Of a stretch of 64,000 bases of DNA, positions 56,675-64,000 are shown piece by piece. The notes under the pieces are model-generated. The model saw nothing but the letters and a program-made list of their open reading frames with translations. It did no database searches and was not told the DNA's origin. Origin of the DNA: Bradyrhizobium sp. CCBAU 051011 (GTDB lineage: Bacteria > Pseudomonadota > Alphaproteobacteria > Rhizobiales > Xanthobacteraceae); the NCBI RefSeq assembly GCF_009930815.1, contig NZ_CP022222.1:1592501-1656500 (forward strand), written 5' to 3'. Positions within the stretch are counted from its first letter, which is position 1, and every line of letters begins with the position of its first letter. The position numbers and the translations under genes were made by a program.

Positions 56675-57565
56675 TCAAGTCTTGGCGGCGACGACGACGA
56701 GACCCGGAACCGGCGTATTGTCCTCGTTACGGGCGGAGCGATCTTCGAGCAGGGACAATTTGAGGTCGGCGCTCTCGACCGCGTCGCGCACGTACGCGGC
56801 GGCATGGGCGTAACGCAGTCCCTGGCCGATAATGACGCCTTCGCCGTCATGGGTCTCGGCGGTGAAGGCGAGCAGGCCACCCGGCGCAAGCACGCGCGCG
56901 GCTTCCATCAGCACCGGCGCGAGATCGGCGACGTACACCATGGCATCAGCGGCAAGAATGAGATCGGCGCTGGCATCCAGCCGTGCGCGCAGACCGTGCA
57001 GCATGTCGGCGACCTCAAGCTCGGCGTAGAGGCTGGTGGCGCGCGCCCGTTCGATCATGCGTGGCGACAGATCGACACCGATGAAATGATCGGCGTTCCT
57101 GGCGAAAGCCGACGCCGCAAGCCCGGTGCCGCAGCCGAGGTCAATCGCGCGCTTGAAGAACGCCGGCTTGCGCGCGGCCGATCGCACCGACAGCACCGCC
57201 TTGAACAGCAGCGCCGGACCGCGATAGCCGAGGTCGCCGACCAGCGAGGATTCGAAGCGCGGCGCATATTGGTCGAACAGGGTTTGCACATAGGCCTGCG
57301 ACATCCCGGCCAATGGCGCGGCGCCAAGCCGCATCAATCGAAGCCCGGCGCCGTGACGATCGCCGGGATCGCTGGCCCGCGCCTTTTGAAACGCCGAGAC
57401 GGCCGCCTCATGCTCGCCGAGTTCTTCGCGGATGCCGCCGAGCGTGAACCAGGCAGACGTGAAATCCGGCGCCAGCTCGATCGCCTGCAATAGCAGATCG
57501 GCCGCGGCCGGCAGATCGCCCTTCAATTGCAGATCGCGCGCGAATTCGAACCGGCGGTCGGCCAT
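56675..57565 (-). CDS. TPR-containing class I SAM-dependent methyltransferase
   Basis: The 296-residue protein starts MADRRFEFARDLQLKGDLPAAADLLLQAIELAPDFTSAWFTLGG; an upstream ATG would add 12 residues. Two TPR units occupy about residues 5-75. The methyltransferase domain begins near YVQTLFDQYAPRFE and has AIDLGCGTGLAASAFA (motif I) and ADMLHGL (acidic and later loops). The same TPR plus Methyltransf_11/25 layout occurs in many alphaproteobacteria with unknown substrate. It stands between the two halves of the ligase-associated set. Confidence 0.88.
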   Translation of the reverse strand: MADRRFEFARDLQLKGDLPAAADLLLQAIELAPDFTSAWFTLGGIREELGEHEAAVSAFQKARASDPGDRHGAGLRLMRLGAAPLAGMSQAYVQTLFDQYAPRFESSLVGDLGYRGPALLFKAVLSVRSAARKPAFFKRAIDLGCGTGLAASAFARNADHFIGVDLSPRMIERARATSLYAELEVADMLHGLRARLDASADLILAADAMVYVADLAPVLMEAARVLAPGGLLAFTAETHDGEGVIIGQGLRYAHAAAYVRDAVESADLKLSLLEDRSARNEDNTPVPGLVVVAAKT

Positions 57566-57614
57566 CAGATCGCCGGAAGAGAGAAAAAGGCGGGCGGGCA
57601 TGGGTTCCGAAATC

Positions 57615-57763
57615 TGTCATTGCCGGGCTTGCCGACTTCGCTGAAGCTACCCGGCCTGACACTGGAGTGCCCGACGAAGCCTTGGCGTAGCCGGGACCCG
57701 GCAATCCATCAAAAGAGAGATTCTTGAGAAGATGGATGCGCGGGTCAAGCCCACGCATGACAG
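57615..57763. repeat. Long palindromic intergenic repeat (CTGTCATTGCCGGGCTTG type)
   Basis: The outer arms ctgtcattgccgggcttg and caagcccacgcatgacag are imperfect inverted copies, with smaller hairpins between them. It is related to the 28060-28144 element. It lies in the 233-base divergent gap between the methyltransferase and exonuclease genes and creates a false N-terminal extension of the latter. Confidence 0.65.
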
Positions 57764-57798
57764 CTAAAAGTCTGGACGAAACGTCCTATATAACCGAC

Positions 57799-58836
57799 AT
57801 GCGCCCGCACGAGATCCTGTTGCCAGTTGCTGCCGGCCTGTGCTGCAAGCCGGGCGGCTTCCACATAGACCCGGTTCGCCCGGTCGAGCGCGCCGTGATT
57901 ACCCATGGCCATTCCGACCATGCTCGGCCCGGCCATGGCGCTGTTCTCGCCACGCAGGAAACGCTCGACATGATGCGGCTGCGCTACGGCGACAATTTTG
58001 CGCGTTCGACGCAGGCTATCCGCTACGGCGAGGAGATCCGGCTCGGCGACGTCAAAGTCAAATTTCATCCCGCGGGCCATGTGCTGGGCTCGGCGCAGAT
58101 TGCCGTCTCCTGCAAGGACACCTGCATCGTCGCCTCCGGGGACTACAAGGATGCCACCGACCCGACATGCGCGCCGTTCGAGGTGGTGCCCTGCGACGTC
58201 TTCATCACCGAGGCGACGTTCGGCCTGCCGGTGTTCCGCCACGGCGATGCGGCGGACGAGGTGAAGAAACTGCTGGCGTCGGTCGCACTGTTTCCGGAGC
58301 GCGCGCATCTGGTCGGCGCCTATTCGCTCGGCAAGGCGCAACGCGTGATCGCGCTGCTCCGCGAGCAAGGCTATGACCCGCCGATCTATCTGCATGGCGC
58401 GATGGAAGCGATCACGCACTACTACGAAAGCCGCGGCATTGCGCTCGGCGAGCTCCGCCCTGTGAAGGGCATGAAGAAAGCCGATCTTGCCCGCACCATC
58501 ACACTGGCGCCACCACAGGCCACCTCCGACATCTGGACCAGACGCTTTCCAGATCCGGTCACGGCATTTGCCTCGGGCTGGATGCGGGTGCGGGCGCGCG
58601 CCCGCCAACGCGGAGTCGAACTGCCGCTGGTGATTTCAGACCATGCCGACTGGGACGGGCTGACCGCAACCATCGCGGCCACCGGCGCCGGCGAGGTCTG
58701 GGTCACGCATGGTCAGGAAGACGCACTGGTGCATTGGTGCAAGTCGCGCGGGCTCGCCGCGCGGCCGCTCGACCTGGTCGGTTATGGCGATGAGGAGGAG
58801 CACGAGGTGGTCGCGGCTGACGAGGCCGAGGCATGA
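57799..58836 (+). CDS. Ligase-associated DNA damage response exonuclease (MBL/beta-CASP type)
   Basis: The 345-residue protein starts MRPHEILLPVAAGLCCKPGG; the frame upstream is repeat sequence. Metal motif HGHSDHARPGH begins at H36, followed by FHPAGHVLGSAQI, VASGDYKD and VISDHADW, as in the Snm1/Artemis-like nucleases of the ligase-associated family (also called YciE-like 'exo' in this context). It is translationally coupled to the ligase gene by a four-base overlap. It would trim DNA ends before ligation. Confidence 0.94.
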   Translation: MRPHEILLPVAAGLCCKPGGFHIDPVRPVERAVITHGHSDHARPGHGAVLATQETLDMMRLRYGDNFARSTQAIRYGEEIRLGDVKVKFHPAGHVLGSAQIAVSCKDTCIVASGDYKDATDPTCAPFEVVPCDVFITEATFGLPVFRHGDAADEVKKLLASVALFPERAHLVGAYSLGKAQRVIALLREQGYDPPIYLHGAMEAITHYYESRGIALGELRPVKGMKKADLARTITLAPPQATSDIWTRRFPDPVTAFASGWMRVRARARQRGVELPLVISDHADWDGLTATIAATGAGEVWVTHGQEDALVHWCKSRGLAARPLDLVGYGDEEEHEVVAADEAEA

Positions 58837-60488
58837 ACCGCTTTGCGGAATTGCTTGACCGACTCGCCTATGAGCCGGGCCGCAACAACAAGCTGCGGCT
58901 GATCACGGCTTATTTCCGCGACACGTCCGACCCCGACCGCGGCTACGCGCTGGCGGCGCTGACCGGCGCGCTGTCGTTCAAGCACGCCAAGCCGGGACTG
59001 ATCCGAGACCTGATTATGGATCGCGCCGATCCGGTGCTGTTCGGGTTGTCGTATGATTATGTCGGCGATTTATCCGAGACGGTTGCGCTGATGTGGCCGA
59101 AGGGGGAATTGGCCGGCCACAACAACCCGCCGCCCCCCACCCTCTCCGAAGTCGTCACCACCCTTCGTACCCTCGGCAAGACCGATCTCCCAAAACAACT
59201 CGCGCGCTGGCTCGATGAACTCGACGAGACCGGCCGATGGGCGCTGTTGAAACTCGTCACCGGCGCGATGCGGATCGGGATTTCGGCGCGGCTGGCCAAG
59301 ACCGCTGCGGCCGCACTTGGGGATAAGGATCCGCACGAGATTGAGCTGATCTGGCCGGGGCTCGCGCCGCCCTATCTGGAGTTGTTCGCCTGGCTGGAAG
59401 GCCGCGGCGACAAGCCGGTCAACCGCGATCCGGCGCCGTTCCGTCCCGTGATGCTGGCGCATGCGATCGAGGATACGGATTTTGCCAGTTTGGATCCTGC
59501 CGATTTCATCGCGGAATGGAAATGGGACGGCATCCGCGTGCAGGCGGTCGCCGGCCGCGATGAGCGCGGGCAGATGCAGGCGCGGCTCTATTCACGCACC
59601 GGCGAGGACATCACAAAGAGCTTTCCCGATCTGGTGCCGTCGCTGCATCTGCCCGGCGCCATCGATGGCGAGCTGTTGGTGCTCCGCGAAGGCCGCGTGC
59701 AGACGTTCAACGTGCTGCAGCAGCGGCTGAACCGAAAGGTCGTCTCGCCAAAACTGATCAAGGATTTTCCGATCCACCTGCGTGCTTATGATTTGCTCGG
59801 CGACGACGAGAACGACCTGCGCGAGCTGCCGTTTGCCGAGCGGCGCGCGCATCTGGAGACCTTTGTCAAAAAGCTCGACGACCCGCGCATCGATTTATCG
59901 CCGACAGTTGCCTTCGACAGTTGGGAGGCGCTGATGGCCGCGCGCGCCGATCCCGCAAGCGCCGGCGCGGGCGAGGATGCCGAGGCGGTGGAGGGCGTGA
60001 TGCTGAAGCGGCGCGACGCGCCCTATCTGCCGGGGCGCCCCAAGGGCCAGTGGTGGAAGTGGAAGCGAGATCCGCACATCATCGACGCCGTCTTGATGTA
60101 TGCCCAGCGCGGACACGGCAAGCGCTCGTCCTATTATTCGGATTACACGTTCGGCGTCTGGACCAAGGGCGAGGATGGCGAGCAACTGGTTCCGGTCGGC
60201 AAAGCCTATTTCGGCTTCACCGACGAGGAGCTGCTACAGATCGACCGCTTCGTTCGCCGCAACACCACCGAAAAATTCGGACCCGTCCGCCATGTCGTGC
60301 ATGAGCCGGAGCAGGGGCTGGTGCTCGAAGTCGCCTTCGAGGGGCTGGCCCGCTCGCCACGGCACAAATCCGGCGTCGCGATGCGGTTTCCCCGCATCAG
60401 CCGCCTGCGCTGGGACAAGCCGCCGCGCGAGGCCGACCGGCTCGAGACGCTGGAACGGATGCTGAAGCAGGAAATGACGACAAATTAA
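58833..60488 (+). CDS. ATP-dependent DNA ligase (ligase-associated repair set, LigB/LigC type)
   Basis: The 551-residue ligase has an N-terminal DNA-binding domain (to about 200), the adenylation motif I in AEWKWDGIRVQAV with Lys at about 230, motif III as LYSRTGEDITKSFP, motif IV DGELLVLREG, and motifs V/VI in EGVMLKRRDAPY and KGQWWKWKRDP. An OB domain follows. It seals nicks using ATP, distinct from the NAD-dependent LigA. It overlaps the exonuclease gene by four bases. With lhr and pdeM it completes the four-gene repair set. Confidence 0.96.
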   Translation: MNRFAELLDRLAYEPGRNNKLRLITAYFRDTSDPDRGYALAALTGALSFKHAKPGLIRDLIMDRADPVLFGLSYDYVGDLSETVALMWPKGELAGHNNPPPPTLSEVVTTLRTLGKTDLPKQLARWLDELDETGRWALLKLVTGAMRIGISARLAKTAAAALGDKDPHEIELIWPGLAPPYLELFAWLEGRGDKPVNRDPAPFRPVMLAHAIEDTDFASLDPADFIAEWKWDGIRVQAVAGRDERGQMQARLYSRTGEDITKSFPDLVPSLHLPGAIDGELLVLREGRVQTFNVLQQRLNRKVVSPKLIKDFPIHLRAYDLLGDDENDLRELPFAERRAHLETFVKKLDDPRIDLSPTVAFDSWEALMAARADPASAGAGEDAEAVEGVMLKRRDAPYLPGRPKGQWWKWKRDPHIIDAVLMYAQRGHGKRSSYYSDYTFGVWTKGEDGEQLVPVGKAYFGFTDEELLQIDRFVRRNTTEKFGPVRHVVHEPEQGLVLEVAFEGLARSPRHKSGVAMRFPRISRLRWDKPPREADRLETLERMLKQEMTTN

Positions 60489-60585
60489 GTTTCCCGGAGC
60501 GCATGGCGGCCATTGACCGGCACAAGCGGGTTCCCCATGTGCCCCGCCGTGCCGTATAATGCGCGCGACACGCGAGGAGAAACCG

Positions 60586-60888
60586 ATGCCCAACGACGTC
60601 AGAGACCTGCCGGCCGGCAATGACGGCCTGTACCGCTTCCTCGGCGGCTCGCCGCTGTCGGTGGCGTTCCGGCTGATCCTGCTGTCGATCCTGGTCGGCG
60701 TGGTGCTCGCGGCCATCGGCTTCGATCCCTGGAATATCCTGCACAGCATTCAGACGCTGTTCCGGCGGCTGTGGGATCTCGGCTTCGACACGGTCAACTG
60801 GCTGTGGCGCTACTTCCTGCTCGGCGCCGTGCTCGTGATCCCGATCTGGCTGCTGTCGCGGCTGTTCGGCAGCTCGCGCGGGCGATAA
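60586..60888 (+). CDS. Small membrane protein (DUF6460-like)
   Basis: The 100-residue protein starts MPNDVRDLPAGNDGLYRFLGGSP behind GAGGAGA. It has two membrane helices (VAFRLILLSILVGVVLAAIGF and WRYFLLGAVLVIPIWLLSRLFG) joined by an amphipathic segment FDPWNILHSIQTLFRRLWDLG, as in DUF6460 proteins. The function is unknown. It begins a run of three closely spaced plus-strand genes, but nothing links their roles. Confidence 0.85.
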   Translation: MPNDVRDLPAGNDGLYRFLGGSPLSVAFRLILLSILVGVVLAAIGFDPWNILHSIQTLFRRLWDLGFDTVNWLWRYFLLGAVLVIPIWLLSRLFGSSRGR

Positions 60889-60913
60889 TCCCTCAACAGG
60901 CGGTGAGCGGCCG

Positions 60914-61648
60914 ATGCAATTACGATTTGTCGGCTGCGGCGACGCGCTCGGCTCCGGCGGCAGGTTCAACACCTGCTTCCACGTCACGGGCAGCAGCGTC
61001 AACTTCCTGATCGATTGCGGCGCCTCCTCGCTGCCGGCGCTCAAGCGCCTCGGCATCTCACGCGACGCGATCGATCTGATCCTGATCACGCATTTCCACG
61101 GCGACCATTTTGGCGGCCTGCCGTTCCTGTTGCTGGATGCGCAGTTCACGCGCCGCACCCGTCCGCTCGTCATCGCCGGCCCGCAGGGGATCGAGACCAA
61201 ACTGCCCAACTTGATGGAAGCGCTGTTCGAGCATTCATCCAAGACCAAACAGCGCTTCGATCTCTCGGTCGTAGCCCTTGAACCGGAGCAGAGCCGGGCT
61301 TTTGGCGAGGTCAAGGTGACGCCCTATCCTGTCGTCCATGGCGAATCCGGCGGACCGTTCCTGGCCTATCGTGTCGAGGCCGAAGGCCGTGTCATCACCT
61401 ACAGCGCCGACACCGAGTGGACGGAGACGCTGATCCCCGCCGCACGCGGCGCTGACCTGTTCATTGCGGAAGCCTATTATTACGACAAGATCGTCAAGAA
61501 CCACCTCAGCCTGAAGACGCTGGAAGCGCATCTGGGCGAGATCAACGCCAAGCGGCTGGTGCTGACGCATATGAGCGACGACATGCTCGGACGATTGGGC
61601 GAACTGCCCTACACGGCCGCCCATGACGGCATGATCGTCGAGCTCTAG
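60914..61648 (+). CDS. MBL-fold metallo-hydrolase (RNase Z-like group)
   Basis: The 244-residue protein has the zinc motif HFHGDHFGG (H60, H62, D64, H65), followed by PYPVVHGESGGPFLAYRVE, SADTEWTETLI and the C-terminal LVLTHMSDDML. The overall order is that of RNase Z-like hydrolases, but the length is short and the exosite arm is absent, so a tRNA role is doubtful. It starts 25 bases after the small membrane protein and ends one base before the MATE gene. Confidence 0.9.
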   Translation: MQLRFVGCGDALGSGGRFNTCFHVTGSSVNFLIDCGASSLPALKRLGISRDAIDLILITHFHGDHFGGLPFLLLDAQFTRRTRPLVIAGPQGIETKLPNLMEALFEHSSKTKQRFDLSVVALEPEQSRAFGEVKVTPYPVVHGESGGPFLAYRVEAEGRVITYSADTEWTETLIPAARGADLFIAEAYYYDKIVKNHLSLKTLEAHLGEINAKRLVLTHMSDDMLGRLGELPYTAAHDGMIVEL

Positions 61649-61649
61649 G

Positions 61650-62972
61650 ATGCATTCGCTCAATCCTGCTTCCAGGGTCACCACAGCCCAGGTGTTTGCC
61701 ATCGCGGGTCCCGCGATGGTCGCCAACCTGACGACGCCGCTGATCGGCATCGTCTCAACCACTGCGATCGGACGGCTCGGGGACGCCACGCTGCTCGGCG
61801 GCGTGGCGATGGCATCCGTGCTGTTCGACTGCATGTTCTGGCTGTTCGGTTTCCTGCGCATGAGCACGGTCGCGTTCACCGCGCAGTCGCTGGGATCGGG
61901 CGAGTTCGCAGAACTGCGCGCTATCCTGCTGCGCGGGCTGATCGTCGCCGCGCTGATCGGCGGAGCGCTGATTGCGCTGCAGGTGCCGCTCGCGGCGATC
62001 TTGCTCGGCGCCATGGGCGGCAGCGAAGGCGTCACGCGCGCGGCAAAAACCTACTTCACCATCCGGATCTGGTCGGCGCCGCTGGCGCTCGGCAATTATG
62101 TCGTTCTGGGATGGCTGATCGGGCAGGCCCGCGCCAAATTGGCACTCGGCATGCAGATCACCATCAACCTCATCAACGTGGCGGCGGCCGTCGTGCTGGT
62201 GCTCGCGCTCGACTTCGGAATTGCCGGCGCTGCCATCGCCGCGCTGATCGCGGAAGCCGCAGGCCTCGCGCTCGGATTGCTGATCGCGCGTCACCTTTCG
62301 AAAGAGCAGTTCGCGGCATCCCGCGCGTTGCTATTCGATCGGACCAAGCTGATGCGGATGCTTTCGGTCAATCGTGACATCATGATCCGAACCGCATCGC
62401 TGATAGCGGCGTTTCTGTTCTTCACTGCACAGGGCGCGCGTGCCGGCGATACGACGCTCGCCGCGAATGCGGTGCTCAACAATTTTCTGCTATTCGGTGC
62501 CTTCTTCCTCGACGGCCTCGCCAACGCCGCCGAGCAACTCTGCGGCCGCGCCTATGGCGCCCGCGACAAGGCGGCCTTTGCAGGCGCCGTGAAGCTCGTT
62601 GTGATGTGGGGCTTTGGCTTTGCGCTTGCGGTCGCCGCCAGTTTCCTGCTGTTTGGGCCTGCGTTTATCGACATCATGACGGCTAGCGTGGAGGTGCGGC
62701 GCATCGCGCGAGACTATTTGCCCTTTGTGATCTTCGCACCGCTGCTTGGCGTGTTCGCCTTTGCCTTTGACGGCGTCTATATCGGCGCCACCTGGGCGCG
62801 CGACATGCGCAATCTGATGGTGGCCTCGCTGGTGATCTTTCTCACCGCGTGGTTCGCACTGCGGTCGTTCGGCAATGCCGGACTATGGGGCGCGCTGTTG
62901 GTGCACTACGCCGCGCGTGGCGGGCTCGAGGCGCTGCGGTATCCGGCGCTGTTGAAGAAGTCGTTTGGTTAG
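61650..62972 (+). CDS. MATE-family multidrug/metabolite exporter
   Basis: The 440-residue protein has twelve membrane helices in two homologous halves. The DinF-like pattern is visible in VFAIAGPAMVANLTTPLIGIVSTTAIGRLG, then SFLRMSTVAFTAQSLG-like text (FLRMSTVAFTAQSLGSG), and in the second half GAFFLDGLANAAEQLCGRAYGARD. It would use a sodium or proton gradient to export organic cations or metabolites. The ATG is one base after the metallo-hydrolase stop, so they are co-transcribed. Confidence 0.94.
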   Translation: MHSLNPASRVTTAQVFAIAGPAMVANLTTPLIGIVSTTAIGRLGDATLLGGVAMASVLFDCMFWLFGFLRMSTVAFTAQSLGSGEFAELRAILLRGLIVAALIGGALIALQVPLAAILLGAMGGSEGVTRAAKTYFTIRIWSAPLALGNYVVLGWLIGQARAKLALGMQITINLINVAAAVVLVLALDFGIAGAAIAALIAEAAGLALGLLIARHLSKEQFAASRALLFDRTKLMRMLSVNRDIMIRTASLIAAFLFFTAQGARAGDTTLAANAVLNNFLLFGAFFLDGLANAAEQLCGRAYGARDKAAFAGAVKLVVMWGFGFALAVAASFLLFGPAFIDIMTASVEVRRIARDYLPFVIFAPLLGVFAFAFDGVYIGATWARDMRNLMVASLVIFLTAWFALRSFGNAGLWGALLVHYAARGGLEALRYPALLKKSFG

Positions 62973-62973
62973 C

Positions 62974-63060
62974 AGCCCGGATGCAGCGAAGCGAAATCCG
63001 GGGTCTTCGTGCAAGCGGGTAAAATTGTCCCGGATTGCGCTGCGCTTCATCCGGGCTACG
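62974..63060. repeat. Palindromic repeat (AGCCCGGATGCAGCGAAGCG type)
   Basis: Left arm agcccggatgcagcgaagcg pairs with right arm gctgcgcttcatccgggct. It belongs to the 29172/32724 family with a few changes. It begins two bases after the MATE stop and ends just before the convergent pyrD stop. Confidence 0.78.
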
Positions 63061-63063
63061 GTT

Positions 63064-64000
63064 CTACCGCACCGGCCAGTCTTCGGCGGTGATCGTCGCG
63101 GCATCCGCGCCGACGATTTCCGATAGCGAGTCGCGCCCCGTGCGCAACAGCGTCGAGGCGAGATCGTTCTTGATGCTATCCACCAACCCCAGCCCCTTGT
63201 AAACCAGTGACGAATAGAGCTGGATCAGGCTGGCGCCGGCGCGGATCTTCGTCAGCGCCGCGCCGCCCGAATCGATGCCGCCGACGCCGATCAGCGGAAA
63301 CGCGCCTTCGGTGCGCACATAGGTCTCCGCCACCATACGGGTCGACAATCGAAACAGCGGCCGGCCGGATAGGCCGCCCTGCTCTTTCGCCCTTGCCTGT
63401 TCGCGCAAGCTCGAGGGCCGCGCCAGCGTGGTATTGCCGACGATCATGCCATCGATACCGCGCGAGCGTGCGATGTGCACGACGTCGTCGAGTTCGGTCA
63501 GACTGAGATCCGGCGCGATTTTGAGCAGCACCGGCGAATCGCCGGCGTTCTTCCGCACCCGTTCGCGCGCATCGATCACCTTGGCCAGCAGTTCGTCCAG
63601 CGCCGCCGATTGCTGCAGATTGCGCAGGCCCGGCGTGTTCGGCGAGGAGACGTTGACGGTGAAATAGCTCGCGACCGGCGCAAAGGTCTCGATCAGCTTG
63701 ACGTAATCGGCGATGCGATCAGGCGAATCCTTGTTGGCCCCGACATTGACGCCGACGATGCCGCCATGATGGGCGCGCGCTGCCAGGCGTCGCAGCGCGG
63801 CTTCAGCGCCGTCATTGTTGAAGCCCATGCGGTTGATCACGGCCTCATCCCGCTCCAGCCGGAACAGCCGCGGCCGCGGATTGCCGCCCTGCGGCTTCGG
63901 CGTCACGGTGCCGATCTCGACGAAGCCGAAGCCGAGCCGCAACAGCCCGTCGGGCGCCTCCGCGCTCTTGTCGAAGCCCGCCGCCATCCCGATCGGGTTG
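63064..64000 (-). CDS. pyrD: Dihydroorotate dehydrogenase (quinone), class 2; 5' end beyond window
   Basis: At least 311 residues are visible, open to the window edge; the text just before AAGFDK reads NPIGM, the usual NPxGLAAGFDKN segment, so the true start lies outside. INRMGFNNDGAEAALRRL, VNVSSPNTPGLRNLQQ (the catalytic Ser in place of Cys) and LIGVGGIDSGGAALTKIRAGASLIQLYSSLVYKG (FMN phosphate site) identify the membrane-linked class 2 enzyme. It oxidises dihydroorotate to orotate for pyrimidine synthesis, passing electrons to quinone. Confidence 0.96.
   Translation of the reverse strand, partial: NPIGMAAGFDKSAEAPDGLLRLGFGFVEIGTVTPKPQGGNPRPRLFRLERDEAVINRMGFNNDGAEAALRRLAARAHHGGIVGVNVGANKDSPDRIADYVKLIETFAPVASYFTVNVSSPNTPGLRNLQQSAALDELLAKVIDARERVRKNAGDSPVLLKIAPDLSLTELDDVVHIARSRGIDGMIVGNTTLARPSSLREQARAKEQGGLSGRPLFRLSTRMVAETYVRTEGAFPLIGVGGIDSGGAALTKIRAGASLIQLYSSLVYKGLGLVDSIKNDLASTLLRTGRDSLSEIVGADAATITAEDWPVR

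Noticed and set aside
50640..60488. Lhr, PdeM, MBL exonuclease and ligase considered as a new anti-phage system
   Set aside because: The four families match the known ligase-associated DNA damage response set; nothing in the window points to a defence island (no restriction, toxin or integrase genes).

Overview
The window is high-GC alphaproteobacterial chromosome, almost certainly Bradyrhizobium or a close relative in the Nitrobacteraceae. This rests on recalled gene families (aa3 oxidase operon order, IalB, PaoABC-type oxidoreductase, ligase-associated DNA-repair genes) and on several families of palindromic intergenic repeats typical of that group. No species can be named without a search. 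Gene density is about 90 percent, and most of the window is housekeeping or ordinary accessory metabolism. No tRNA, rRNA, CRISPR array, prophage or integrative element was seen.

Layout. 0-6 kb: the 3' end of atpF, an exported hypothetical, a GNAT acetyltransferase, an M16 peptidase coupled to thrC, and a LolC/E-type permease without its ATPase. 6-12 kb: a periplasmic molybdenum aldehyde oxidoreductase operon (paoABC-like plus a cupin) divergent from a LysR regulator, then small exported proteins. 12.8-15 kb: a divergent NarL-type two-component pair. 15.5-22.2 kb: the aa3 cytochrome c oxidase operon ctaC-ctaD-ctaB-(54-aa CoxF-like)-ctaG-ctaE-DUF983-SURF1. 22.6-28 kb: IalB, a doxX-dsrE-tlpA thiol operon divergent from an HxlR regulator (dsrE has a frameshift), a GNAT, tldD and lepB. 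28-32.8 kb: small genes among palindromic repeats, gshA, and a MarR/GST divergent pair with two matching operators. 32.8-38.3 kb: fatty acid beta-oxidation genes. 38.4-46 kb: an SnoaL/PadR pair, a very long PodJ-like Sel1 protein, a ClpP-like membrane protein, and TauE with a TIGR02186 protein. 46-50.6 kb: an Nramp-type transporter, a frameshifted metallo-hydrolase, a DMT exporter and its LysR regulator. 50.6-60.5 kb: the four ligase-associated DNA-damage genes, as pdeM and lhr on the minus strand and exo and lig on the plus strand, separated by 3.9 kb holding an IS110-family element, an orphan substrate-binding protein and a methyltransferase. 60.6-64 kb: a small membrane protein, a metallo-hydrolase, a MATE exporter and partial pyrD.

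The most interesting structure is the IS110-family element at about 54141-55291. Its borders can be read to the base because it splits a palindromic repeat at a CT dinucleotide. Its 5' non-coding segment contains, in order, a 32-bp palindrome, two short segments matching the two halves of the interrupted target, and two short segments matching the element's own right and left ends. That is the layout described for the bridge RNA of IS621. The joined ends would also create a promoter with a perfect -35 box and 17-bp spacing. The transposase itself carries an in-frame amber codon and a one-base deletion.

Three genes (dsrE, a metallo-hydrolase, the transposase) are each broken by what looks like a single-base loss in a short C or G run. 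This could be real decay or consensus error, and raw reads should settle it.
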